From assembly GCA_029934175.1 (NCBI GenBank), contig JAOZMT010000108.1, positions 1 through 6,997 on the forward strand: a stretch of DNA of 6,997 nt. The letters are read 5' to 3'. The position numbers and the translations under genes were made by a program. The notes under the pieces are model-generated. The model ran no database searches. It was given only the letters and a program-made list of their open reading frames with translations, and was not told where the DNA came from. The DNA is from Victivallales bacterium (lineage in GTDB: Bacteria > Verrucomicrobiota > Lentisphaeria > Victivallales > JAUVCU01). How positions within the stretch are numbered: the first letter of the stretch is position 1; the number at the start of each line of letters is the position of its first letter. Of the stretch, positions 1 to 6,327 are shown piece after piece.

Positions 1-1
1 G

Positions 2-29
2 GCAGAATTATTAAAAATAATTATTCTGC
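2..29. terminator. AT-rich hairpin, possible terminator
   Basis: An inverted repeat pairs positions 2-8 (GCAGAAT) with 23-29 (ATTCTGC). After one T-T mismatch the stem continues for four more pairs, ending in an AAAA loop around 14-17. On the plus strand a short TTTT follows directly, so it could end a plus-strand transcript entering from the left. For the minus-strand operon it lies about 125 nt past the last stop, and the bases beyond it are outside the window. It may serve as a terminator between convergent genes, but the T-run is weak and this is inferred from structure only. Confidence 0.4.
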
Positions 30-46
30 TTTTAATTATTCTGCTT
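18..46 (+). repeat. 14-bp direct repeat TAATTATTCTGCTT
   Basis: The 14-mer TAATTATTCTGCTT occurs at 18-31 and again at 33-46, one base apart. The first copy forms the right arm of the 2-29 hairpin. The second copy could pair with the same left arm, giving an alternative, longer-looped stem. It looks like a local duplication; no function can be assigned. Confidence 0.6.
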
Positions 47-75
47 AATTCTTCTTAATAATTTTTTTGTTTTGG

Positions 76-97
76 ACGGCGTAAAGAACAACGCCGT
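76..97. other. Perfect 7-bp GC-rich hairpin downstream of the NDPK-like gene
   Basis: ACGGCGT at 76-82 pairs perfectly with ACGCCGT at 91-97 around an 8-nt loop. It is the most GC-rich spot in an otherwise very AT-rich gap and lies 55 nt past the stop of the last operon gene. In the minus-strand direction the bases after the stem are A-rich (CCAAAACAAAAAAA), not T-rich, so it is not a standard intrinsic terminator. It may protect the 3' end of the mRNA or be part of a repeat element. The minus strand through it is also open for 29 codons (121-32), but that frame has no well-placed ribosome binding site. Confidence 0.5.
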
Positions 98-152
98 ATT
101 ATCTAACTGGGATTCGATCATTACTTTATTGAATTAGTCCTTGATTTTTAGC

Positions 153-1085
153 TTATGCAAAATTAGTTATATTTTTCAATAAATCTATAACTTTATCTGT
201 ATCTTTATCTTCTAAATAATTTATTAATGATATTTTTGTAGAATTATTATTTTTATCTTTTAATTTTACTAGTTGATTTTTCTCATTTTTATATAAAACA
301 GGATTGTGGTCATATAAATCTTTTATTGTAGTAGTAGGCAAAACATTAAATAGTGGATCTTGAGATAAATCAAAATCTACAAGCCAGTTTTGTTTCTCTA
401 TGAAAGCTTCAAATGGTGATGCACTTGCATGTATTATATTGTCTCTATAAGATGTTTGAATATTATATTCTTTATTATGATTACTAAAGTATCCTCTGAT
501 AGAATTTTTATCAGCTTTAGCAGGATCAGTCGAACCTATGATATTATCTCTGAAGGAATGCCAGTTTAATTTATTGGATGAAAAATCAACTACAAAATAG
601 ATTATTTTTGCACATTTCGCAGTAAAAACTTCTCTTATTGAAGGATAAAATCCATTTAAAACATATTTATTTTCATTTTTAAAATAGCTAACATATATAC
701 CACCACGAATTTTTATCGCACCATTATTTCGCCATTTTTCAATTAGTTCATCTCCTGTGCATTTTAGTTTATTTTGCATTTGTAAACCACTAATTATTTG
801 TTCTTTTTTTAGAGCATCTTGCCAAGTGATTGAAAATTCATCAAGAAATTTTTTTTCAGCTTGTTTATTTAGAAAAAGCTGTGCAGGTTGCTTAATAGTT
901 CCAACTTTTGCATTAATCGCATAATGTTTGTCTATTAAATTTTTCTCTTTTATTTCAGAAGAACAAATCTCACCTTGAACTTTTATTTCTATATGATTTT
1001 TCTCAAATAGATCTAAGACAAAATTCAAAACTTGTTTATTTTCTGAAATATGTGGTTTTAAAAATACAAAAGCTTGATTTATCAT
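153..1085 (-). CDS. Nucleoside diphosphate kinase-like protein with large insertions (310 aa)
   Basis: I read this as an enlarged nucleoside diphosphate kinase (NDPK), which normally moves a phosphate between nucleoside tri- and diphosphates through a phospho-His. Visible landmarks fit NDPK order: strand 1 with FVFLKP and Lys10; DKHY with Tyr55; Arg179; GSTDPAKA with Thr186; IRGYF with Arg197; and NIIHASAS with Asn216, the catalytic-type His219 and Ser221. Classic NDPK is about 150 aa with roughly 36 residues between the Tyr and the first Arg. Here there are about 124, plus a C-terminal tail of about 60 extra residues. The Asp of the usual HGSDS motif is Ala. The start was set at 1085 because AAGGA lies 7 nt upstream; an in-frame ATG at 1154 would lie inside trxB and has no such support. 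It is the last gene of a tight operon, 4 nt after the trxB stop. The fold assignment is fairly secure; kinase activity and substrate are inferred. Confidence 0.75.
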   Translation of the reverse strand: MINQAFVFLKPHISENKQVLNFVLDLFEKNHIEIKVQGEICSSEIKEKNLIDKHYAINAKVGTIKQPAQLFLNKQAEKKFLDEFSITWQDALKKEQIISGLQMQNKLKCTGDELIEKWRNNGAIKIRGGIYVSYFKNENKYVLNGFYPSIREVFTAKCAKIIYFVVDFSSNKLNWHSFRDNIIGSTDPAKADKNSIRGYFSNHNKEYNIQTSYRDNIIHASASPFEAFIEKQNWLVDFDLSQDPLFNVLPTTTIKDLYDHNPVLYKNEKNQLVKLKDKNNNSTKISLINYLEDKDTDKVIDLLKNITNFA

Positions 1086-1089
1086 TTTT

Positions 1090-2010
1090 TTATCCTTCTT
1101 CAAGGTAATTTTCTGCATCCATAGCAGCTTTACATCCCATTCCAGCTGCAACAATAGCTTGCTGATAAATAGAATCTACACAGTCTCCAGCAGCAAAAAT
1201 ACCTTTTATATTTGTTTCAGTTCTATTTGGTTCAACAATGATATAACCTTGTTCATCAACTTTAATTCCAGCATCTTTAAATAACTTAGTCATAGGAACA
1301 TGTCCTAAAGCAACAAAAAAGCCTTCAGCTTCTATATTTGACTTTTTACCTGTTTTAATATTGCTTACATCTACAGATTCTAAACCTAAATCACCATTTA
1401 AATTATCAACAACAGTATCCCATAAAATTTCTATTTTTGGATTGTCCAAAGCTTTTTGAGCCATTATTTTTGATGCACGCAACTTATCACGGCGATGAAT
1501 CATTATAACCTTACTCGCAAACTTTGTTAAAAAACAAGCTTCTTCAACAGCAGTATCACCACCACCAACGACAATAACTGGAACACCACGATAAAATGCA
1601 CCATCACAAGTTGCACAAGCCGAAACGCCTTTATTTTTTAAACGGTCTTCAGATTCAAGCCCCAACCATCTTGGAACTGCACCAGTTGTAATAATTAAGA
1701 CTTTAGTCTTTAATATGTCACCATTTGCTAAAGTTAGTTTATGTCCAGTCTTTGCAGTTTCTAAATTAGTTACTCTATCAGTCAATATTTCAGCATCAAA
1801 TTTTTCAGCTTGTTTACGAATATTTGTCATTAAGTCAAATCCTTGTATTCCATCTGGAAATCCAGGAAAATTCTCAATTTCTGTAGTTTGAGTTAAAAGT
1901 CCACCAGGGAGATTACCCGAAATAACAACAGGTTTTAAATTTGCTCTAGCTGCATAAATCGCAGCTGTTAAACCTGCAGGTCCACTTCCAATTATAACAA
2001 TATCTTTCAT
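1090..2010 (-). CDS. trxB: Thioredoxin reductase (NADPH, FAD-dependent)
   Basis: This is a cytoplasmic flavoenzyme that passes electrons from NADPH through FAD and a Cys pair to thioredoxin. At 306 aa it has normal length for low-molecular-weight TrxR. The FAD Rossmann motif GSGPAG is at 8-13. The redox pair CATC is at Cys132 and Cys135, followed by DG. The NADPH-binding motif GGGDTA is at 149-154, with HRR at 172-174 whose arginines usually bind the NADP 2'-phosphate. The second FAD motif GIFAAGD is at 270-276, followed by a QAIVAAGMG helix. The HRR motif supports NADPH use rather than a ferredoxin-type reductase. The start at 2010 is backed by AAGGA about 8 nt upstream, which overlaps the region just after the pseudopilin stop. 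The gene sits 11 nt after the pseudopilin gene and 4 nt before the NDPK-like gene. No thioredoxin gene is visible in the window. Confidence 0.97.
   Translation of the reverse strand: MKDIVIIGSGPAGLTAAIYAARANLKPVVISGNLPGGLLTQTTEIENFPGFPDGIQGFDLMTNIRKQAEKFDAEILTDRVTNLETAKTGHKLTLANGDILKTKVLIITTGAVPRWLGLESEDRLKNKGVSACATCDGAFYRGVPVIVVGGGDTAVEEACFLTKFASKVIMIHRRDKLRASKIMAQKALDNPKIEILWDTVVDNLNGDLGLESVDVSNIKTGKKSNIEAEGFFVALGHVPMTKLFKDAGIKVDEQGYIIVEPNRTETNIKGIFAAGDCVDSIYQQAIVAAGMGCKAAMDAENYLEEG
1093..1097 (-). promoter_or_regulatory. Ribosome binding site fixing the NDPK-like start
   Basis: AAGGA on the minus strand ends 7 nt before the ATG at 1085-1083 and lies within the last codons of trxB. This favours the 310-aa reading over the 333-aa reading and suggests that translation is coupled to the end of trxB. 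Confidence 0.75.
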
Positions 2011-2021
2011 CTTATTTTTCC

Positions 2022-2609
2022 TTATTTTTTTATTAAAGTTAAATTTAATTGTTTTTTTACTATGACTAAATCTGAAGCTGAATTACCATTAAACTTACCA
2101 TCATCTCCAATACCTATTACTACATAATCAATATCAGCAATTTCTTCATCTGACATACTGCCAAAGACATCAGGGAAAGCTGATGCAAAATCAGTAGATA
2201 AATGACAAGGAGTCCCATCTGCTTGTTTTGATTTAAAATTAAGATATAAAAAACCTAGACCATCAACATAAAAATCATTATCGAATGTATAACCAGCGCC
2301 AGTCAAAACAGAGTCATTTCCTATTTTTTTAGAAGCATTTCTATAAGGATCTCTCCATAATTTTTCATCGTATTGTTCAACAGCAGCTAGATCATTTTTA
2401 ATAGGAGTCCCATAAGTGCCTGGAAATTCTCTATATTCATCTTTATACATTTCCATAGCTTTATCAAAAGTTGCGAACTGTGCATAAGCTCTAGTAGCTA
2501 TAGCTTTACTTTTTGTTTTTGATAATTCTGGTAATAATGTTGACATTAAAATACTAATGATTGCAATTACAACCAATAGTTCTATCAAAGTAAATTTATT
2601 TTTTTTCAT
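2022..2609 (-). CDS. Type II secretion/type IV pilin-like protein (pseudopilin)
   Basis: This 195-aa protein has a class III signal: a short basic leader MKKNK, then FTLIELLVVIAIISIL with the conserved Glu10 (position +5 of the mature form). It would be inserted in the inner membrane, cut by a prepilin peptidase before Phe6, and built into a pseudopilus or pilus. The residue before the cut is Lys5 rather than the usual Gly, a variant common in Lentisphaerota-type pseudopilins. The C-terminal domain is GspG-like in outline: YKDEYREFPG at 55-64, WRDPY at 85-89, and YVVIGIGDDGKFNG at 162-175, resembling the late Gly/Asp-rich loop of GspG. A good SD (AGGA about 9 nt upstream) supports the start. 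No secretion or pilus assembly genes are nearby, so it is likely one of several scattered paralogues. Its specific partner is unknown. Confidence 0.88.
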   Translation of the reverse strand: MKKNKFTLIELLVVIAIISILMSTLLPELSKTKSKAIATRAYAQFATFDKAMEMYKDEYREFPGTYGTPIKNDLAAVEQYDEKLWRDPYRNASKKIGNDSVLTGAGYTFDNDFYVDGLGFLYLNFKSKQADGTPCHLSTDFASAFPDVFGSMSDEEIADIDYVVIGIGDDGKFNGNSASDLVIVKKQLNLTLIKK

Positions 2610-2631
2610 ACTAATTTTCCTTTTTTATTAA

Positions 2632-3798
2632 TTAATTTTTAAAACTATTTATTTTAGCAATAGCATCTTCTATAGAAATATTTAAAGTATTGGATAATAT
2701 TTCAGCTGCTCCATAAAGAGATTGCTTAGCTTTTCTTTTTTCTTCTTCAGCTTTTCTTTTTTCTTCTTCAGCTTTTCTTTTTTCTTCTTCAGCTTTTCTT
2801 TTTTCTTTTTCAGCTTTTCTTTTTTCTTCTTCTATTTTTATATTAGCTTCTTCTAAAATTTGTTCATTTTTCCACTTCATTATAGTAATATCATGTTCTA
2901 AATCTATTCTAATATAATCTCGTTCATCATCCATCCATTTCTGAATTTGTTGTTGTCTTAATGCTTCACTTGTAATATATTCTTTATCCTTTTTTGACAA
3001 TCCATTATTACTTAATCTTTTCTCCATATAAATACAACTTTTCTTAAAATTCCCATCCTCTTTTAACTCTTCAAAATCACTTTTTTTATTATTTTTTTTA
3101 TTAGATAATTCTGCAAATTTGAACCAATTAAAATATTTTTGGTGTTTAGGGTTTTTAATAATATTTTTTTGAAATGCAAAAATTAATTTATTTTTTGGAA
3201 TAAAGTCTAAATTTTTAGCGTTATTTTTCAATTCTTGTATGATTTTATTTCTTTCTAATAAAAGATCATTTATATTTTTATTTAACCACAGCGTATTATT
3301 ATTTATAAAGTCAATAACTCTATCATTGACCATTGAGTAAGATAAAAAATCTCCTTCATGTTTGAGACTGTCATCAACCATCCAAACTAATGTTATAACA
3401 GGCTCAACTCTGCGATAATCCTTAATTTCTAAATCGTTCCCCTTTATTGGATCTTTGAATATTTTTTTTAATGGTAAAGATTCCAATTGCAATGCTGTAT
3501 TTAAAGCGTGATAAGTATAAAACCTATGAATTACATCAGCTTTATACCATTGTTGCATATCAATAATAACATAAGTATCATTGATTTTACAACGAAAATC
3601 AAATTCAACATATTTAGCATCATCTGTTATATAATGTTTGTCTTTTTCCAATTTCTCAATCTCTTGAATTTCAACATCTAAAACATCTTCTAAAAAAGCT
3701 TTGGCTATTTTTAAATTTTCAAAAACTTTTTTGAAAAATCTGTCTTGATTTAATGATGCCATATATCTAATAGACTCTGAGTTTTTATCTTTAGACAT
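2632..3798 (-). CDS. Rpn/PDDEXK_2 family nuclease (putative transposase) with heptad-repeat tail
   Basis: This 388-aa protein matches the Rpn recombination-promoting nuclease/PD-(D/E)XK 'transposase' family. The N-terminal part shows the family order: LNQDRFFKKVFEN at 16-28, FLEDVLDVEIQEIEKL at 35-50, then VEFDFRC with Asp67 and VIIDMQQW with Asp80 and Gln82. Asp67 plus D-x-Q is the family's version of the nuclease core; many members have E-x-Q. HRFYTYH at 91-97 and the later VEPVITLVWM strand also fit. The C-terminal part is a charged helix with five EEEKRKA-type heptads (about 323-357), then the short ISIEDAIAKI tail typical of the family. The start was placed at 3798 because AAGGAG lies 5 nt upstream; the in-frame ATG at 3825 would overlap the previous gene and lacks this. 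Known members cut DNA and promote recA-independent recombination in vivo; that role is inferred here. No terminal repeats or target duplications are seen. Confidence 0.85.
   Translation of the reverse strand: MSKDKNSESIRYMASLNQDRFFKKVFENLKIAKAFLEDVLDVEIQEIEKLEKDKHYITDDAKYVEFDFRCKINDTYVIIDMQQWYKADVIHRFYTYHALNTALQLESLPLKKIFKDPIKGNDLEIKDYRRVEPVITLVWMVDDSLKHEGDFLSYSMVNDRVIDFINNNTLWLNKNINDLLLERNKIIQELKNNAKNLDFIPKNKLIFAFQKNIIKNPKHQKYFNWFKFAELSNKKNNKKSDFEELKEDGNFKKSCIYMEKRLSNNGLSKKDKEYITSEALRQQQIQKWMDDERDYIRIDLEHDITIMKWKNEQILEEANIKIEEEKRKAEKEKRKAEEEKRKAEEEKRKAEEEKRKAKQSLYGAAEILSNTLNISIEDAIAKINSFKN
2728..2832 (-). repeat. Five tandem 21-bp units encoding EEEKRKA heptads
   Basis: Five head-to-tail 21-bp units (plus-strand unit AGCTTTTCTTTTTTCTTCTTC) run at 2728-2748, 2749-2769, 2770-2790, 2791-2811 and 2812-2832. 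Four are identical. The unit at 2791-2811 has one base change, turning a Glu codon into Lys. Each unit adds exactly seven residues in frame to the Rpn-type nuclease, forming a charged helix or coiled coil. Near identity at the DNA level suggests recent slippage-type expansion, so copy number may vary between strains. Confidence 0.95.
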
Positions 3799-3803
3799 TT
3801 TTT

Positions 3804-3809
3804 CTCCTT
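3804..3809 (-). promoter_or_regulatory. Ribosome binding site fixing the Rpn-type nuclease start
   Basis: AAGGAG on the minus strand lies 5 nt before the ATG at 3798-3796 and begins within the stop codon region of the upstream 495-aa gene. It sets the start of the 388-aa nuclease and suggests coupled translation of the two genes. Confidence 0.8.
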
Positions 3810-5296
3810 TATTTATTATATCCATCTAAAATATCTTTTATATACGAAATATCATCTCTAGCCTCAGCATTAAAAACACCACTATCTATTTTTAAGTTGT
3901 TAAAAAATGTAACAAAAGTATTATATTTGCCTAAATGTAGAGTTTTATTCTTTTTTAATTCATCTTCTAGTTCGATAACAGATTTTTTAAATACAGCCAT
4001 TACATCTTTTTCATTTAGTGATAACAGAACAATATTATTAATTTTATCTAATTGCTCCTCTGTTAATTTTGCACTATCTAATTTATTATAATTTAAAATA
4101 GTAAAGTATATATTTTGTTTGTTTGGAGATTTTTCGGTCTTTTTGAAAATTTTAATTCTTTTTAAGATTTGCACATCAGAATACATTTCTTGTTTTACAT
4201 GTGAGTTAAATAAAGTAAATGAACAATACCCTAAAACAATAACACCAATTGCATATAAAAACATTTTTCCAAATTTTATTTTTGCGAATTGTGCAGTAGA
4301 TTTAGATGCATCTGCTGCAGTATCACTTGCTAAATCCTGCATTTTTTCTGTGAATTTTCTGTTTACTTGCGTAACATGTTTATTGTATGCTTTACCATTT
4401 TTTATCCATAAATTGAATAGTCTTGTATACTTTCCCGCAAAATCCTCCATTTCAGGTAAGGTTGTAGCAATAGGAATTTGGTCTATAACTGTTCCTTTAT
4501 GAATATAATAGATACTCTTCCAACCTCTTTGCTCATTATATTCAGCAAACGCTAAATTATTTTGAAATTCTTTATTTTGGCTAACATATCTCATTAATAA
4601 TGTTAATAATGGATCTAACTCTAGTCCTGTTTTTAGTCTTTTCAATGCTTTATTCGCATTTACATAACCTAAAGTCGAAAAATTACCAATATGATATTGT
4701 TTTTCTGAGGCACTAACAACACACATATCATTTTCTATATCAAATTTATAGGTTGTATTGTCGAAAAATGATTTTGTATTTGATATAATATGTTCCCATA
4801 AAATAGGACAACTTTTTTTTATTGCTTCAAATGTCTTTCTTTGTATTTTTTTCTTTATTGGTTTTGATTTTTTCTTAATGTTAATAACTTTTGTGCCAAT
4901 TAGATTTTTTTCTTGCAAGCATAAAAACATATCAAATACATTTGTGCCATCAGTTATTTTAAGACCTATATCAGAAACTTGCATCCATAATTTATAATCT
5001 GGATTTTCTTGCAAATAATCTCTTAATAAATGATCTATTTGTTGTGTTAATTCTCCACTATCTAGACAAACAGCCTGAAATCCAATTGTTTTATGATACT
5101 CCTCAAAAGATAACTGAATGCTATCATCTTCTTCAATTGTTATATAATTAGGAATACCATTTATCCCAACAATTTTATAATTATTTTTTGGTCTTTCAGC
5201 AGAGTTTAAGTCTGAAACAATACTTTTAAATTTTGCAGTTCCAGTATCTACAAATTTAGTGATTTTTCCAGTTTCAGTTTTTGCAAAATTAGCCAT
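3809..5296 (-). CDS. Unknown single-pass membrane protein (495 aa)
   Basis: I do not recognise this family. There is no signal peptide. A long soluble N-terminal part (1-344) is followed by one clear membrane segment at about 345-364 (MFLYAIGVIVLGYCSFTLFN), then a 130-residue Lys-rich C-terminal domain. The basic residues before the segment (KIKFGK) predict the N-terminal part in the cytoplasm and the C-terminal part outside. Notable stretches are a very basic patch at 139-153 (NIKKKSKPIKKKIQR), a core around 200-300 with RGWKSIYYIHKG at 257-268, and a small-residue, Ala-rich helix just before the membrane (322-338). The many Asn and Lys residues match the AT-rich base composition. AAGGA 9 nt upstream supports the start, with a candidate promoter just before it. 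It is the first gene of the downstream cluster and lies 10 nt before the Rpn-type nuclease, so the two are probably co-transcribed. No catalytic motif is evident. Confidence 0.8.
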   Translation of the reverse strand: MANFAKTETGKITKFVDTGTAKFKSIVSDLNSAERPKNNYKIVGINGIPNYITIEEDDSIQLSFEEYHKTIGFQAVCLDSGELTQQIDHLLRDYLQENPDYKLWMQVSDIGLKITDGTNVFDMFLCLQEKNLIGTKVINIKKKSKPIKKKIQRKTFEAIKKSCPILWEHIISNTKSFFDNTTYKFDIENDMCVVSASEKQYHIGNFSTLGYVNANKALKRLKTGLELDPLLTLLMRYVSQNKEFQNNLAFAEYNEQRGWKSIYYIHKGTVIDQIPIATTLPEMEDFAGKYTRLFNLWIKNGKAYNKHVTQVNRKFTEKMQDLASDTAADASKSTAQFAKIKFGKMFLYAIGVIVLGYCSFTLFNSHVKQEMYSDVQILKRIKIFKKTEKSPNKQNIYFTILNYNKLDSAKLTEEQLDKINNIVLLSLNEKDVMAVFKKSVIELEDELKKNKTLHLGKYNTFVTFFNNLKIDSGVFNAEARDDISYIKDILDGYNK

Positions 5297-5328
5297 ATTT
5301 TAATTTCCTTTAATTTAATTTTTTTAAT

Positions 5329-5356
5329 ACTATACTATAGAATTAAGATAAAGCAA
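5329..5356 (-). promoter_or_regulatory. Candidate sigma-70-type promoter for the five-gene cluster
   Basis: On the minus strand TTGCTT (5356-5351) is followed after 16 nt by TATAGT (5334-5329), a 5 of 6 match to the -10 consensus. A second overlapping TATAGT sits 5 nt earlier (5339-5334), giving the run TATAGTATAGTAT. The -35 match is weak (TTG only). The site lies in the 79-bp gap between bioB and the 495-aa gene, about 33 nt before the start codon. In such AT-rich DNA chance matches are frequent, so this is tentative. Confidence 0.45.
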
Positions 5357-5375
5357 ATAAATATATTTTTTTTTC

Positions 5376-6311
5376 TTAAATTTCTAATCCTGCACTATTT
5401 ATCATATTGTGATCTTCTTCAACAGAACGCCCCGCAGTGATGAGATATCCACCAACCATTATGCCATTCGCTCCTGCTGCAAAAATTTCTTTTTGATAAT
5501 CTCCTAAATTAGTTTCTCTACCTCCACAAACTTTAATAGTTCTCTCTGGCATCATTAGTCTTGCTATTGCTATTATTTTTAGACAGTCAGTAGGAGATAA
5601 ATCTTTCATATCTTCTAGTTTTGTTCCTTTTATAGGATTTAGAAAGTTAAGAGGAATAGAATCTATATCAAGCTCTCTTAAAGTTGCAAGGAACTCTACT
5701 CTTTGTTCCAAAGACTCTCCCATTCCAAAAATTCCTCCACAGCATACTGATAATCCAACTTTTCGTGCACGATTTACTGTATTAATTTGATCTTTATAAG
5801 TTCTTGTCCCACAAATATTTTCAAAATAACTTTCAGCCGTTTCTAAGTTATGATGATATCTAGTTAAACCAGCATCTTTCAATTTACGAAAAGCATTTTC
5901 TGATAAAAGCCCCAAAGAAGCACATGGTTTAATAGTTAATTCAGAGCATATTTTTTTTATGGCATTGCAAATTATTTTCAAATCTTTTTCTTCATTTATA
6001 GACCGTCCAGATGTAACAATACCAAAGTGGCAAGCTTTATTTTTTTCTGCGACTTGTGCAGCTTTAAATATTTCTTCTTCTGTTACAATAGGAAAAAATT
6101 CAACATTAGCTGATGAGTGTTTAGATTGTGCACAAAACGCACAATTCTCTGAACATCCTCCAGTTCTAGCACTGATAATAGAGCAGGCTACTGCTTTATT
6201 TTTAAAAAATTTAATTCTTTGCTGATTTGCTTTATCGTAAAGCTTTTTTAATTCTAATTCATTTTGAATATTAAAATATTCTAACGCATCTTCTTTTGAT
6301 ATACCTAACAT
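5376..6311 (-). CDS. bioB: Biotin synthase, radical SAM enzyme with atypical auxiliary-cluster ligands
   Basis: BioB inserts sulfur into dethiobiotin, the last step of biotin synthesis, using a radical-SAM [4Fe-4S] cluster and an auxiliary FeS cluster as sulfur donor. The 311-aa length is typical. The radical SAM triad C-x3-C-x2-C is Cys53, Cys57, Cys60 (GGCSENCAFCAQS). Other family marks are RYHHNLET at 151-158, GIFGMGES at 193-200, IPLNFLNPI at 219-227, and GGRETNLG at 263-270. Compared with E. coli BioB, the auxiliary-cluster Cys97 aligns with Gly97 and Arg260 aligns with Lys260. Cysteines occur nearby instead (Cys94 and Cys262), along with Cys130 and Cys190/191. This resembles the anaerobe-type BioB described as using a [4Fe-5S] cluster. 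AAGGAG 5 nt upstream fixes the start, 16 nt after the preceding gene. No other biotin genes are in view. Confidence 0.95.
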   Translation of the reverse strand: MLGISKEDALEYFNIQNELELKKLYDKANQQRIKFFKNKAVACSIISARTGGCSENCAFCAQSKHSSANVEFFPIVTEEEIFKAAQVAEKNKACHFGIVTSGRSINEEKDLKIICNAIKKICSELTIKPCASLGLLSENAFRKLKDAGLTRYHHNLETAESYFENICGTRTYKDQINTVNRARKVGLSVCCGGIFGMGESLEQRVEFLATLRELDIDSIPLNFLNPIKGTKLEDMKDLSPTDCLKIIAIARLMMPERTIKVCGGRETNLGDYQKEIFAAGANGIMVGGYLITAGRSVEEDHNMINSAGLEI

Positions 6312-6327
6312 TTTTTCTCCTTTTTAG

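Noticed and set aside
32..121. 29-codon minus-strand frame as a real small gene
   Set aside because: No Shine-Dalgarno at proper spacing, unlike most genes here, and it runs through a hairpin that forces part of its sequence. Kept only as a finding.
107..121. GGGATTCGATC as a tRNA T-loop
   Set aside because: The flanking bases do not form a T-stem on either strand, and no acceptor or anticodon arm is present.
1086..1154. Longer N-terminus (23 extra residues) for the NDPK-like protein starting at 1154
   Set aside because: It would overlap trxB by 65 nt and has no clear SD, while the ATG at 1085 has AAGGA 7 nt upstream and begins right at the NDPK strand 1.
2632..3798. Rpn-type gene as an insertion sequence with ends
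   Set aside because: No terminal inverted repeats or flanking duplications are visible, and the gene fits neatly into the operon spacing. The 'transposase' label for this family is historical.
3897..4997. Plus-strand open frames opposite the 495-aa gene
   Set aside because: They lie entirely within a well-supported minus-strand gene, lack SD sites and read as low-complexity hydrophobic shadow proteins.
5366..5374. T-run on the plus strand as a bioB terminator
   Set aside because: bioB is transcribed on the minus strand, where this is an A-run, and no stem precedes it in that direction.
5959..6225. Plus-strand open frame opposite bioB
   Set aside because: It is antisense to the conserved radical SAM region of bioB and has no independent support.
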